Assembly: GCF_003026365.1 (NCBI RefSeq)
Contig: NZ_PYOM01000013.1
Coordinates: forward strand, 1 to 64,000
DNA from: Photobacterium angustum
Lineage (GTDB): Bacteria; Pseudomonadota; Gammaproteobacteria; Enterobacterales; Vibrionaceae
Length of the DNA stretch: 64,000 nucleotides
Direction of reading: 5' to 3'
Numbering within the stretch: the stretch's first letter is position 1; each line of letters opens with the position of its first letter. Below the pieces are notes generated by a model, which was given only the letters and a program-made list of their open reading frames with translations, was not told the DNA's origin and ran no database searches. This document shows, in pieces, positions 29,168 to 40,339 of this stretch. A program made the translations under genes and the position numbers.

Positions 29168-30298
29168 ATGAGTGAAAAATTACAGAAGGTATTGGCACGA
29201 GCTGGCCAAGGATCACGTCGTGAAATCGAATTAATGATCCAAAACGGTCGAGTGAGTGTTGATGGTGTCGTTGCTAAACTTGGCGATCGTCTTGAAGATT
29301 TATCAGTAAGTGTTCGTATTGATGGTCATAACATTGAGCTGATCTCTTCTGATGAAGAAATTTGCCGTATTCTTGCTTACAACAAGCCAGAAGGTGAGCT
29401 ATGTACTCGTCACGACCCTGAAGGCCGCCGTACTGTATTTGATCGTCTTCCTCGCTTAAACACAGGTCGCTGGGTATCAGTAGGCCGTCTTGATGCGAAC
29501 ACCTCAGGTTTATTGTTGTTTACAACAGACGGTGAACTTGCTAACCGCTTAATGCACCCAAGCCGCACGGTTGAACGTGAATACATGGTTCGTGTATTTG
29601 GTGAAGTGACTGAGCAAATGGTAAAGAACGTTGTTAAAGGTGTTGAACTAGAAGATGGTTTAGCACGTTTTGAAGATGTTGTTTACGCTGGTGGTGAAGG
29701 TATGAACCATACCTTCTACGTAGTGATCACTGAAGGTCGTAACCGTGAGGTTCGTCGTTTATGGGATTCGCAAGGCGTTACTGTTAGCCGTCTTAAGCGT
29801 GTTCGTTACGGTGATGTTTACCTAACGAAAGATATGCCTCGTGGTGGTTGGAGTGAGCTTGAACTAAAAGAAGTGAATGAGCTTCGTGCGACAGTTGAAC
29901 TTCCACCTGAGACTGAAACAGCATTAACTGTTGAAGGTCAAAAGCGTAAAAAAGGCATTCGTCAGATCCGTCGTGCTGTTCGTCGTCACGAAGAGCGTGT
30001 AGAAACCGGCGGTGGTCGCGGTCGTCGTGGTCGTGGTAACGATCGACGTAACCCTGGCTCTAGTCGTAATGCTGAAGTTGAAGCTCAATCAAATGAGCGT
30101 CGTGGTAATGGTCGTTCGCAGCCAGCAAAAGGTCGTGATAATCGCGATAGTCGCGATAACGGTAAGCCGCAATCATCAGGTCGCCCACAAACATCGGGTA
30201 AACCGCAATCATCAGGTAAGCGTAAGCCTTCAGGAAATGCAGCAAATCGCCGCAATCCTTTAGCCAATAAACCAGCTAAACCACGTACTCGTAAGTAA
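29168..30298 (+). CDS. rluB: 23S rRNA pseudouridine(2605) synthase
   Basis: 376 residues: S4 RNA-binding domain (about 3-60) and RsuA-type synthase domain (about 65-240) with the catalytic Asp in [14 protein letters not shown]. It makes pseudouridine at 23S position 2605. The ATG at 29168 is preferred to an in-frame TTG at 29159; AAGG is about 10 bases upstream. Residues 260-376 form a disordered, basic tail rich in Arg, Gly, Asn, Ser and Gln, with a repeat of the type [16 protein letters not shown], probably binding RNA. Confidence 0.95.
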   Translation: MSEKLQKVLARAGQGSRREIELMIQNGRVSVDGVVAKLGDRLEDLSVSVRIDGHNIELISSDEEICRILAYNKPEGELCTRHDPEGRRTVFDRLPRLNTGRWVSVGRLDANTSGLLLFTTDGELANRLMHPSRTVEREYMVRVFGEVTEQMVKNVVKGVELEDGLARFEDVVYAGGEGMNHTFYVVITEGRNREVRRLWDSQGVTVSRLKRVRYGDVYLTKDMPRGGWSELELKEVNELRATVELPPETETALTVEGQKRKKGIRQIRRAVRRHEERVETGGGRGRRGRGNDRRNPGSSRNAEVEAQSNERRGNGRSQPAKGRDNRDSRDNGKPQSSGRPQTSGKPQSSGKRKPSGNAANRRNPLANKPAKPRTRK

Positions 30299-30322
30299 TT
30301 GGTTTAGACTAAATGAATAATT

Positions 30323-30349
30323 AAAAGCCGACCTAGTGTCGGTTTTTTT
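30323..30349 (+). terminator. Terminator after rluB
   Basis: AAAAGCCGAC pairs with GTCGGTTTTT (one G:U pair) and runs into T7. Confidence 0.8.
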
Positions 30350-30471
30350 GTATCCGCTAAGTCACGTGGTATAACTCAAATAGGCACAGAGTAAATAGTG
30401 TGAATATTGCTGTGATGCACTTTACTGTGAAGGGATGCTAAACATATAACGAATAGTCAGTGAGTATAGCA

Positions 30472-31356
30472 ATGTTAGATACATTGAGAGAGCAACAACG
30501 GGGACGATTGATCACGGTCTTTGGCGTGATGGTATTAAGTTTTGATACGCTACTCGTGCGTTTAATTGATAGTAATGAATGGACATTAATTTTCTGGCGC
30601 GGCTTCTTACCTGCTGCCATGTTGTTTATTGTGCAGTGGTTTTCAGATAAAAAACTGATCACGCAACATTTACTGCGTCCATCGTTATTAACTTTAATTA
30701 CTGCTGGGTTGTTTAGCGCATCTACCATTTGTTTTGTTTTATCACTGAATAATACCCAAGTGGCCAGTACCTTGGTTATTACCAATACTGCACCTTTATT
30801 TACGGCAGTGATTGGTTTCTTTTTCTTAAAAGAAAAGTTAGATAAGGCAACGATCTTTGCGATCATTATTGCTGTGGGTGGGATAGGGCTAGTGTTTGGT
30901 TATCATCCTACTATTGATGAGCTGAGAGGGGATTCACTTGCTTTAGTTTCTGCTATTGCGATAGCTGTCTATCTTGTGGCACTTCGTAAGACAGAGGGGC
31001 AGCTAGGCTCTATTTATATTATCCTTGCAGGTGTATTTACATCTATTATTTCGCTTTCTGTTGGCGCTAAACCGTTCGCACTGGATATGCAACATGCTAT
31101 TTATATGTTCTTACTCGGTGGTATTGTGATCCCATTGTCTTTCTATTTGATTGCACATGGGCCACGTTATTTACCCGCAGCTGAAACCAGTTTGATTTTG
31201 TTGCTTGAAGTGCTTTTTGGTCCGTTGTTGGTATGGTTGATCATTGGGGAAACACCAACAGCCAATGTGTTGCTAGGCTCTGCTGTCGTTGTACTGACCT
31301 TGTCTTGTTTATTTGCTTGGCAATGGCGAAAACAACTTAAAACACAAAGTCACTAA
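30472..31356 (+). CDS. EamA-family (DMT) membrane transporter
   Basis: 294-residue protein with about ten membrane helices in two EamA repeats (about 10-140 and 155-285). DMT family members export metabolites or drugs; the substrate cannot be predicted. An in-frame GTG at 30460 would add four residues. It is a single gene between rluB and yciK, where relatives often have btuR, and ends in its own terminator. Confidence 0.85.
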   Translation: MLDTLREQQRGRLITVFGVMVLSFDTLLVRLIDSNEWTLIFWRGFLPAAMLFIVQWFSDKKLITQHLLRPSLLTLITAGLFSASTICFVLSLNNTQVASTLVITNTAPLFTAVIGFFFLKEKLDKATIFAIIIAVGGIGLVFGYHPTIDELRGDSLALVSAIAIAVYLVALRKTEGQLGSIYIILAGVFTSIISLSVGAKPFALDMQHAIYMFLLGGIVIPLSFYLIAHGPRYLPAAETSLILLLEVLFGPLLVWLIIGETPTANVLLGSAVVVLTLSCLFAWQWRKQLKTQSH

Positions 31357-31372
31357 CACTAGATTTAGCTGT

Positions 31373-31401
31373 AAAAAGCCGACATTTGCGTCGGCTTTTT
31401 T
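31373..31401. terminator. Bidirectional terminator between the EamA gene and yciK
   Basis: AAAAGCCGAC pairs with GTCGGCTTTT with A- and T-runs on both sides; it serves two convergent genes. Confidence 0.88.
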
Positions 31402-31423
31402 GTTTATATCTCAATGAACAGCT

Positions 31424-32197
31424 TTATTCTTCTTCACAATGGCTGTGAGTCGATGTTGGCTTAGGCTGGGCATCAATACATTTACCAGAAACATGGCGGC
31501 TTTCTGGTCCCATTAGATACACATAGAGCGGGATGATATCTTTTGGCGTTTTAAGCTGCATTGCATCCTCTGCTGGGAAGGCTTTGGCACGCATTCCTGT
31601 TCTTGTGCCACCAGGATTTATTGCATTTACTTTTACGTTGGTGTTGCTTAATTCATCAGCAAGGACTTGCATCATGCCCTCGGTCGCAAACTTTGAAATA
31701 GCATAACTGCCCCAAAATGCACGACCACTATGACCAACGGTTGATGATGTGAAAATAATTCTGCCATCGGGTGATTTCTTGATAAACGGAATAACAGCTT
31801 GAGTTAATAAAAACTGCGCTTTCACATTGACTTGCATTACATCATCAAAGGTCGATTCTTCAATTTGTTCCAGTGGACTAAGTACGCCCAAGATCCCTGC
31901 GTTATGTAATACCCCATCGAGGCGACCAAATTGTTGCTCGATGGTATCCACCATATCGAGGTAGTGTTGTTTAGTCGCGCCCATTAAATCTAAAGGGATA
32001 ATCGCTGGCTGTGTGTAGCCCAGAGTTTCAATTTCATCATAAACGGCTTCAAGTTTTGCTACTGTTCTACCGAGTAAAATAACCGTTGCACCATGGGCTG
32101 CATATTGAATAGCGGCTTCGCGTCCAATGCCATCACCTGCACCTGTTACTAAAATGACACGATCTTTAAGAGAATCAGCAGCATTATGGTATTCCAC
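31424..32197 (-). CDS. yciK: Short-chain dehydrogenase YciK
   Basis: 257-residue SDR. Cofactor motif TGAGDGIG near residue 19, NAG near 98, catalytic Ser (FTSSTVGHS) and YAISK. It is similar to E. coli YciK, whose substrate is not known. It is divergent from sohB, as in E. coli. Confidence 0.93.
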   Translation of the reverse strand: MEYHNAADSLKDRVILVTGAGDGIGREAAIQYAAHGATVILLGRTVAKLEAVYDEIETLGYTQPAIIPLDLMGATKQHYLDMVDTIEQQFGRLDGVLHNAGILGVLSPLEQIEESTFDDVMQVNVKAQFLLTQAVIPFIKKSPDGRIIFTSSTVGHSGRAFWGSYAISKFATEGMMQVLADELSNTNVKVNAINPGGTRTGMRAKAFPAEDAMQLKTPKDIIPLYVYLMGPESRHVSGKCIDAQPKPTSTHSHCEEE

Positions 32198-32465
32198 GTT
32201 AGCATCCTTCTAATGTTGATTTTTCTTGTTATTTGGCTGATTTTTCGCCGAAGAACCCCACCAAGTATTGAGCTTGGTAACAATATAGATTACTACTAAA
32301 CAAAACATATCAGAATTTACTCGCTGATTAAATTTCCTTTCATCTTAAGACGTGATCTATAAACCGATTCATTACATTTTTCTGAAAGAGAAGATAGCGA
32401 TAAACGTGATAACACAGTTACAATAACGGTTGGCACTTTTTACTGCCAACAAAGAGGATTGGATA

Positions 32466-33527
32466 TTGGAATTTTTATTTGATTATGGACTATTTTTCGC
32501 CAAAATCGCGACAGTGGTTGTTGCGATTGTTGGTGTATTGGTACTAGTAAAAGCATTGAATGGTCGTCATGGTTCGCAGAAAGGTGAACTGGAAGTGAGC
32601 GATCTGACAGAACAATACAAAGATACTGTGAACCAACTTGAATCTCACTTATTTGATAAAGCGTTATTAAAAGCTCGCGATAAAACAGATAAGAAATCAG
32701 AGAAAGAAAAAGATAAAGCACGCCAACAAGAAGTGAAACAAGCGGCTAAAAATGGCAGCTTAGAAACATCACGTGATCCTCGTTTATTTGTTATTGATTT
32801 CCACGGTAGTATTGATGCGCGTGAAGTATCGTCATTACGTGAAGAGATCACGGCAATTCTGGCGGTTGCTATTGAAGGTGATGAAGTATTACTGCGCTTA
32901 GAAACGGGCGGCGGTATGGTACATGGTTATGGTTTAGCATCATCTCAACTTGATCGTTTAAAAGCAGCAGGCATTAAGCTGACGATTGCAGTTGATAAAG
33001 TAGCAGCAAGTGGCGGTTATATGATGGCATGTGTTGCTGATAAAATTGTTTCAGCCCCGTTTGCAATTGTTGGCTCAATTGGCGTGATTGCTCAACTACC
33101 TAACTTTAATAAGGTATTGAAAAAGAACGATATTGACTACGAGCAAATCACCGCTGGTGAGTTTAAGCGCACATTAACCATGTTTGGTGAGAACACTGAT
33201 AAAGCACGTGAAAAATTCCAGATGGAAATCGAAGAAACTCACGGCTTATTTAAGAACTTTATTGCAGCTCACCGTCCAGATCTTGATCTTGAAAAAGTGG
33301 CGACGGGCGAACATTGGTTTGGTCAACAAGCGTTTGAATTAGGTTTGGTTGATCAAATTTCAACCAGCGATGATTTGATCACTGAAGCATGTAAAGACCG
33401 TGAAGTACTTAAAGTAAAATACGTACGTCGTAAGAAGCTTGCAGAGAAACTAGCAGGAGCATCAAGCGAAGCTGCGGATAGTTTACTGATGAAGTGGGTT
33501 GCGCGCGGTCAGCGTCCATTTATGTAA
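32466..33527 (+). CDS. sohB: S49 inner-membrane protease SohB
   Basis: 353-residue SppA-like protease with an N-terminal membrane helix (about residues 7-30), a charged linker, and the S49 domain. The probable nucleophile Ser is in KVAASGGYMMA and the Lys in AGEFKRTLT. The start is most likely TTG at 32466: it gives an N-terminus matching E. coli SohB (M-E-x-L-x-x-YGLF-AK) and AGAGGA is 8 bases upstream. The longer frame from TTG 32430 has no support. It is thought to degrade periplasmic or membrane peptides. Confidence 0.92.
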   Translation: MEFLFDYGLFFAKIATVVVAIVGVLVLVKALNGRHGSQKGELEVSDLTEQYKDTVNQLESHLFDKALLKARDKTDKKSEKEKDKARQQEVKQAAKNGSLETSRDPRLFVIDFHGSIDAREVSSLREEITAILAVAIEGDEVLLRLETGGGMVHGYGLASSQLDRLKAAGIKLTIAVDKVAASGGYMMACVADKIVSAPFAIVGSIGVIAQLPNFNKVLKKNDIDYEQITAGEFKRTLTMFGENTDKAREKFQMEIEETHGLFKNFIAAHRPDLDLEKVATGEHWFGQQAFELGLVDQISTSDDLITEACKDREVLKVKYVRRKKLAEKLAGASSEAADSLLMKWVARGQRPFM

Positions 33528-33546
33528 GTATTTGTACACAGATATT

Positions 33547-33574
33547 AAAAAACCCGCTTGATGCGGGTTTTTTT
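33547..33574. terminator. Bidirectional terminator between sohB and yciN
   Basis: AAAACCCGC pairs with GCGGGTTTT around a 5-base loop, with flanking A- and T-runs. Confidence 0.88.
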
Positions 33575-33587
33575 ATTCTCGTCATTT

Positions 33588-33836
33588 TTAGCTTTCTAGC
33601 GTAAATTCAGGAGAAAGCTTGTGTGCGAGCATTTTGAACATATTGAAAACAACAGTGGTGTTTGGTGTTGGTAATCCTTCATCATCAAGGAAGTATTCAC
33701 CTTTGAAAATTAATACACCATCGCGCTCTTCGACAGAAGTTGCACGCATCCCATCAATATAAGACTCTTGATCTTGAATGATTTGGTTAGCAATCATTAG
33801 TAAATCAGTTGATGAAATTGGGTTTTTATCACTCAT
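33588..33836 (-). CDS. yciN: YciN family protein
   Basis: 82-residue protein very similar to E. coli YciN (ATxxERDGVLIFKGEYFLDDEGLPT, VFNMFK.LAH). Function unknown. Synteny sohB-yciN-topA is conserved; yciN is divergent from topA. Confidence 0.92.
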   Translation of the reverse strand: MSDKNPISSTDLLMIANQIIQDQESYIDGMRATSVEERDGVLIFKGEYFLDDEGLPTPNTTVVFNMFKMLAHKLSPEFTLES

Positions 33837-34459
33837 AGTAAAGTCTCAAACAATCTAATAGCCTGCATAGTCTATTTAACTTAATTGAATAAAACAAATA
33901 AACAAAAATGTAGAGTGTTTATTATTTAATCAATATTAAGGTATGTTTTGTTTTAATGTCTTTAATTGTGTGACCAAATACATAAAAAATTTTTTTACGT
34001 TAGTCAGTGATATTAGATAAATGGTAATGATCTGCGCAAATTCATGCCCAATTTATTTTGTGGTAGCTAATAGCTTTTGTAAAACAACATTTTTCTTCTA
34101 CTATATCTTTTTAAATCATACTGTTATTTGATAGTTTGTTATATTACATTTATGTTATACATTTTGTTAACAACTGGGGAAGGTACAACCAAACAGACAG
34201 ATTTCGTTAAAAAGCAGTTGACCTTCTTGTATTCTAGCCCAATATGTAAATAGAATTTTACGTAGCGGCAATGAAATTTTTCATTGCAAAAATGTTTGAT
34301 TACGAAAAAGATCATAGGCAATCATATTAATTCACTGCTCCTATCTTTTTATGATTAGTGACTTAATGAGATTGGTTGAATGTTGCTGAATTACTCGGTA
34401 ATACAGTAGCAATTTTTTATTTTTATATTTAGCGAGCACGAGGACGTAATAGAGTCATT
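33837..34459. other. Long AT-rich region upstream of topA
   Basis: 623 bases without a convincing gene. It should carry divergent yciN and topA promoters. I see a short inverted repeat (GCAATGA...TCATTGC, 34268-34287) followed by an A-rich stretch, and a possible -35 TTGACC near 34218, but no clear regulator site. Confidence 0.4.
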
Positions 34460-37114
34460 ATGGGTAAATCTCTCGTTATCGTGGAGTCCCCCGCCAAGGC
34501 TAAAACGATTAATAAGTACTTGGGTAAGGATTTCATTGTTAAGTCAAGTGTTGGTCACGTTCGTGATTTACCAACAGGTGCACGTAGTAATGGCAAGAAA
34601 GCCGCGGCAACATCGACCAAAGGGTTGAGTGTTGAAGAAAAAGCACGCATCAAGCAAGAGAAAGACCGTAAAGCGCTGATCAGTAAAATGGGGGTTGATC
34701 CCTATGATGATTGGAACGCGCATTACGAAGTGCTTCCGGGTAAAGAAAAAGTCGTTAATGAATTACAAAAACTAGCAGCAGACGCTGACTATGTTTATCT
34801 CGCAACCGATTTGGACCGCGAAGGAGAAGCCATTGCGTGGCACCTTCGTGAGATCATCGGTGGCGATGATGCACGCTATAAGCGAGTTGTGTTCAACGAA
34901 ATTACGAAGAATGCAATCCAGCAGGCCTTTGAAGAGCCTGGTGAACTTAATATTGATGGTGTAAACGCACAGCAAGCACGTCGTTTCTTAGACCGTGTTG
35001 TTGGCTTTATGGTTTCACCATTACTGTGGAAAAAAGTCGCTCGTGGTTTATCTGCGGGTCGTGTTCAGTCTGTAGCGGTTAAATTAATCGTTGAACGTGA
35101 ACGCGAAATTAATGCTTTTGATCCTGAAGAGTTTTGGGATATCCACGCTGACACATTAACCGTCGGTAAAGATGCGTTACGTTTAATGGTGGCTCAACAG
35201 GCTGGTAAAACATTCCGTCCTGTTAATGAAAAAGACACCATGGCGGCAAAAGCGTTACTTGAAAAAGCAGCGTACGAAGTGATTGATCGTGAAGATCGTC
35301 CAACTAGCAGTAAACCATCAGCGCCATACATTACCTCAACACTGCAACAAGCGGCGAGTACGCGCTTAGGTTACGGTGTTAAGCGTACAATGGGCTTAGC
35401 GCAACGTTTATACGAAGCGGGTCACATTACCTATATGCGTACCGACTCAACCAACCTATCTAAAGAGGCGGTTGAATCAGCACGTGAGTTTATTGGTAGT
35501 GAGTACGGTGATGAATATTTGCCAAAAGCGGCCAATGTTTATGGCAGTAAGAAAAATGCTCAAGAAGCGCACGAGGCGATTCGTCCTTCTCACGTAGAAA
35601 TGAAAGCTGAAAACCTAGAAGGTATGGAAGCTGATGCGGTTAAGTTATATGACTTAATTTGGCGTCAATTCGTATCATGTCAAATGGTGCCAGCGAAATA
35701 CGATTCGAGCACGATTACGGTAAAAGCGGGTGACTTTAGCTTAAAAGCGAAAGGTCGTACGTTACGTTTTGCTGGTTGGACTCTAGTACAGCGTCCATCT
35801 GGTAAAAATGAAGACACTACGCTGCCTATGGTTAACGTGGGCGATGTATTGAAGCTAGAACAACTCGAACCTAAGCAACACTTTACTAAGCCGCCAGCGC
35901 GCTTTACAGAAGCAGCATTGGTTAAAGAACTAGAAAAGCGTGGCATTGGTCGTCCATCAACTTATGCATCTATTATTTCAACGATTCAAGATCGTGGTTA
36001 TGTGCGTGTTGATCAGCGTCGTTTTTATGCTGAGAAGATGGGGGAGATTGTTTCAGATCGCTTAGACGGTAGTTTCCCTGACTTGATGGATTTCGATTTT
36101 ACTGCCCGTATGGAAGGTAATCTCGATAAAATCGCTGAAGGTGAGAAAAACTGGAAGAAAGTGCTTGATGAGTTCTTCTCTGATTTCACTACTGAGCTTG
36201 AAAAAGCTGAGCTTGATGAATCAGAAGGCGGCATGAAGCCTAACAATATCGTATTAACTGATATTGAATGTCCAACGTGTTCTCGCCCAATGGGGATTCG
36301 AACTGCATCAACGGGTGTATTCCTAGGTTGTTCTGGTTACGCACTGCCACCTAAAGAGCGTTGTAAAACAACGATCAACTTAGGTAGTGAAGAAGGCATT
36401 GTTAACGTACTTGAAGAAGACGTTGAAACGGCAGCATTACGTGCCAAGAAACGTTGTCCTATTTGTAGTACTGCAATGGACGCCTACCTGATCGACAAAG
36501 ATCGTAAACTACACGTTTGTGGTAATAACCCAAGCTGTGAAGGTTACATCGTTGAAAAAGGTGAGTTCAAGCTTAAAGGCTATGAAGGCCCTGTTATCGA
36601 ATGCGACAAGTGTGGTTCTGATATGGAACTGAAAAACGGTCGCTTCGGTAAGTACATGGGCTGTACTAATGAAAGCTGTAAGAACACCCGTAAGATCCTG
36701 AAAAATGGTGAAGTTGCGCCACCGAAAGAAGATCCAGTACATCTTCCAGAAATACCTTGTACGCAAGATACTGATGCTTACTTTGTACTTCGTGACGGCG
36801 CGTCTGGTTTGTTTATGGCAGCAAGTACCTTCCCTAAATCGCGTGAAACACGTGCGCCGTTAGTGGAAGAGCTAGTACGCTTTAAAGATCGCCTATCACC
36901 TAAGTTTACTTACCTAACTGAAGCGCCAGTGGCAGATCCAGACGGTCTACCAACTGTGGTTCGTTTTGCTCGTAAGAGTAAAGAAAACTACGTGCGTTCT
37001 GAGATTGACGGTAAGCCTTCAGGTTGGACTGCACTTTACGTTGATGGTAAATGGGAAATCACGGACAAACGTAAAAAGCCAAAGAAAGAGAAAGCAGAAA
37101 AAGAGAAAAAGTAA
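34460..37114 (+). CDS. topA: DNA topoisomerase I
   Basis: 884-residue type IA topoisomerase that relaxes negative supercoils. TOPRIM start [12 protein letters not shown] and [13 protein letters not shown] are intact, and the catalytic Tyr is in [12 protein letters not shown]. The C-terminus holds three four-cysteine zinc ribbons (starting CPTCSRP, CPICSTA, CDKCGSD), then a Lys/Glu-rich tail. Length is slightly above E. coli's 865. It is monocistronic with a strong terminator. Confidence 0.98.
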   Translation: MGKSLVIVESPAKAKTINKYLGKDFIVKSSVGHVRDLPTGARSNGKKAAATSTKGLSVEEKARIKQEKDRKALISKMGVDPYDDWNAHYEVLPGKEKVVNELQKLAADADYVYLATDLDREGEAIAWHLREIIGGDDARYKRVVFNEITKNAIQQAFEEPGELNIDGVNAQQARRFLDRVVGFMVSPLLWKKVARGLSAGRVQSVAVKLIVEREREINAFDPEEFWDIHADTLTVGKDALRLMVAQQAGKTFRPVNEKDTMAAKALLEKAAYEVIDREDRPTSSKPSAPYITSTLQQAASTRLGYGVKRTMGLAQRLYEAGHITYMRTDSTNLSKEAVESAREFIGSEYGDEYLPKAANVYGSKKNAQEAHEAIRPSHVEMKAENLEGMEADAVKLYDLIWRQFVSCQMVPAKYDSSTITVKAGDFSLKAKGRTLRFAGWTLVQRPSGKNEDTTLPMVNVGDVLKLEQLEPKQHFTKPPARFTEAALVKELEKRGIGRPSTYASIISTIQDRGYVRVDQRRFYAEKMGEIVSDRLDGSFPDLMDFDFTARMEGNLDKIAEGEKNWKKVLDEFFSDFTTELEKAELDESEGGMKPNNIVLTDIECPTCSRPMGIRTASTGVFLGCSGYALPPKERCKTTINLGSEEGIVNVLEEDVETAALRAKKRCPICSTAMDAYLIDKDRKLHVCGNNPSCEGYIVEKGEFKLKGYEGPVIECDKCGSDMELKNGRFGKYMGCTNESCKNTRKILKNGEVAPPKEDPVHLPEIPCTQDTDAYFVLRDGASGLFMAASTFPKSRETRAPLVEELVRFKDRLSPKFTYLTEAPVADPDGLPTVVRFARKSKENYVRSEIDGKPSGWTALYVDGKWEITDKRKKPKKEKAEKEKK

Positions 37115-37132
37115 TCTTTATTTCTCGCTAAT

Positions 37133-37172
37133 AAAAACGCCACCAGTGAAAGTTATTACTAGTGGCGTTTTT
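37133..37172 (+). terminator. Terminator after topA
   Basis: AAAAACGCCACCAGT pairs with ACTAGTGGCGTTTTT (one mismatch near the loop), then T-rich sequence. Confidence 0.85.
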
Positions 37173-37223
37173 GTTTTTTAGCGTACAAAACATCTAATCG
37201 TGGTGATGAGTGTAAATATAAGC

Positions 37224-38003
37224 TTATTCAGGTACGCCACTGTGGAAACGGAAAGTGTTGTCAGGCGCTTGAATTAGCTCTGCTTCTTTTGCACCAATCA
37301 CATTGACACGATCACTTATATCCTGACCCGCAATTTTTTCAGCTAGCGTTAAATAATCCTGATAATGGCGAGCTTCTGAGCGTAATAACGAGATATAAAA
37401 CTTTTTGAGTTCAGGGTCTAAATAAGGCGCTAACTTGGCAAAACGTTCACAAGAGCGCGCTTCAATGAAAGCACCAACGATGAGTTTATCGATTAATGTT
37501 GCCGGCTCATGAGTACGCACTGCTTTCATTAAGCCTTTGGCGTAACGTCCCGCATGCAAGTTAGAGTAGGGAATATCACGTTTTTCCATGATCTCTAACA
37601 CTTGCTCAAAATGGTGAAATTCTTCTTTAATTAAACGCACCATTTTTTCAATGAGCTCTTCACCATAAGGAAAATCAGGACGAGCGACCAATGGTGCAGA
37701 TAAGCCATTTTTTTTGTTATGAAATAGCGCAGTAGAGCGATTAGCGCCACCGTAAACGAAATCTTCATAAGGTTTCGCCCATGCAAGTAGCGCTTCACCA
37801 CTGGCTTTATCAACTGCATATTTACGTACCATGAACATCGCGGTTTGGCTGGCTTTTAGTTCACAGTTACAGTGATCGACTAACAATGCAGTTAGGTTTT
37901 CTGGTTTGCGTGCCTCTTCAATCCAACTATCTGGTGTTTCACATTGAAGAAATTGTTTAATGGGCGTCAGTAGCTCATTGATCATCTGTTGAGTGTTATC
38001 CAT
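37224..38003 (-). CDS. miaE: tRNA 2-methylthio-N6-isopentenyl adenosine-37 hydroxylase
   Basis: 259-residue MiaE, a non-haem diiron monooxygenase that hydroxylates ms2i6A37 in tRNA. The ferritin-like fold's carboxylate and His ligands are in DHCNCELKAS, EEFHHFEQVLE, EARSCERF and SEARHYQDY. It occurs only in some bacteria, including Vibrionaceae. A single gene, convergent with topA. Confidence 0.93.
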   Translation of the reverse strand: MDNTQQMINELLTPIKQFLQCETPDSWIEEARKPENLTALLVDHCNCELKASQTAMFMVRKYAVDKASGEALLAWAKPYEDFVYGGANRSTALFHNKKNGLSAPLVARPDFPYGEELIEKMVRLIKEEFHHFEQVLEIMEKRDIPYSNLHAGRYAKGLMKAVRTHEPATLIDKLIVGAFIEARSCERFAKLAPYLDPELKKFYISLLRSEARHYQDYLTLAEKIAGQDISDRVNVIGAKEAELIQAPDNTFRFHSGVPE

Positions 38004-38032
38004 AAGGCGTATCTATTTATTGTTATAAGACG

Positions 38033-38058
38033 TAAAAAAGGCCGCTACTGCGACCTTG
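38033..38058 (-). terminator. Terminator after the coiled-coil protein gene
   Basis: AAGGCCGC pairs with GCGACCTT (one mismatch, 4-base loop); on the minus strand it runs into T7. Confidence 0.7.
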
Positions 38059-38093
38059 GTAGATGAAGCTATTTTAAGCCAAAGTAAATCAAA

Positions 38094-38855
38094 TCACCAT
38101 TTACGCTTTGGCTGGAATAAGACATCGAGATCGTCTTGGTCTTTATCGAGCTGTTGTTGGCGCTCTTGTTCGTAGTTCATTGATTGCTTGTTATCAATTT
38201 CATCAAGCATCAGCTGTAGTTTTTCTCGTGCTTGGTTAGCATAGTTGTCATTTTTAGCTGAAAGTACATCAATGCCTTTCTTAAGCAATTGCTTTGCTGT
38301 ACCAATTTGTCCTTTAATACGCGCTTCATTCGCGCGCTTAACGACATTTTCAATATTAATACGTAGTTGAATCGACTCTAAACGGGCATTCTCGTTAACA
38401 AATGCCTGAGTACCCATACGGCCTTTACTGTGCTCACTTTTGATCACTGTCTTCAAACGTTTGACAAGCTGTAGCATACCAATCGCTTGTTTGTCCGTAT
38501 TCGGCACTTTAAAAGGGGTAATGTCGGCATTACTGTAATTAGCTTCTAAATGGGTAATTTGCTCGCTGACATTTTTTATACGGTGAGTCAAAGAGCGATC
38601 ACTAGGTGATGCTTCTGACATTTGTTGTAAAGCATCAACAATACGTTGGTTTAAGCAGACCAATAATTCTTTGCTATAAGGCAGGTGATGCGCATTACCG
38701 ATTAACTCTTCAGTCGCATCAATAATCGCAATATGCTTAGCCAATTCTTGTTGCTTGATCGACTCTAAACGCTGGCGATATTGAATAATAACGTTGTAGC
38801 CAACAATAAGCGCAAGTAACAGACCAATGAGGCCTATAACTAAAGGAATACTCAT
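38094..38855 (-). CDS. Membrane-anchored coiled-coil protein, function unknown
   Basis: 253 residues. One N-terminal membrane helix (about 3-25), then an almost wholly helical, charged region with likely coiled coils (about 26-110 and 150-240) and a Gln/Asp-rich end. No catalytic motif. It sits between miaE and cysB, each on its own unit. I recall similar unnamed proteins near cysB in Vibrio but cannot assign a role. Confidence 0.8.
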   Translation of the reverse strand: MSIPLVIGLIGLLLALIVGYNVIIQYRQRLESIKQQELAKHIAIIDATEELIGNAHHLPYSKELLVCLNQRIVDALQQMSEASPSDRSLTHRIKNVSEQITHLEANYSNADITPFKVPNTDKQAIGMLQLVKRLKTVIKSEHSKGRMGTQAFVNENARLESIQLRINIENVVKRANEARIKGQIGTAKQLLKKGIDVLSAKNDNYANQAREKLQLMLDEIDNKQSMNYEQERQQQLDKDQDDLDVLFQPKRKW

Positions 38856-40222
<1,367 letters not shown>

Positions 40223-40242
40223 CTTTTTTGTTCTCTATTTTT

Positions 40243-40270
40243 AAAACCGCCACTCTTGGCGGTTTTGTTG
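40243..40270 (+). terminator. Terminator after cysB
   Basis: AAAACCGCCA pairs with TGGCGGTTTT around CTCT. Confidence 0.88.
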
Positions 40271-40339
40271 TTTATAGGAAGGTGTATTTAGGTATACACT
40301 AGCGCCCCTTGTTTTTATGTACCTTAAAGTTGCTATTTT

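Noticed and set aside
30012..30267. Several long frames on both strands inside the end of rluB
   Set aside because: They arise from the repetitive, Arg/Ser/Gly-rich codons of the RluB tail; only the rluB frame continues a known domain.
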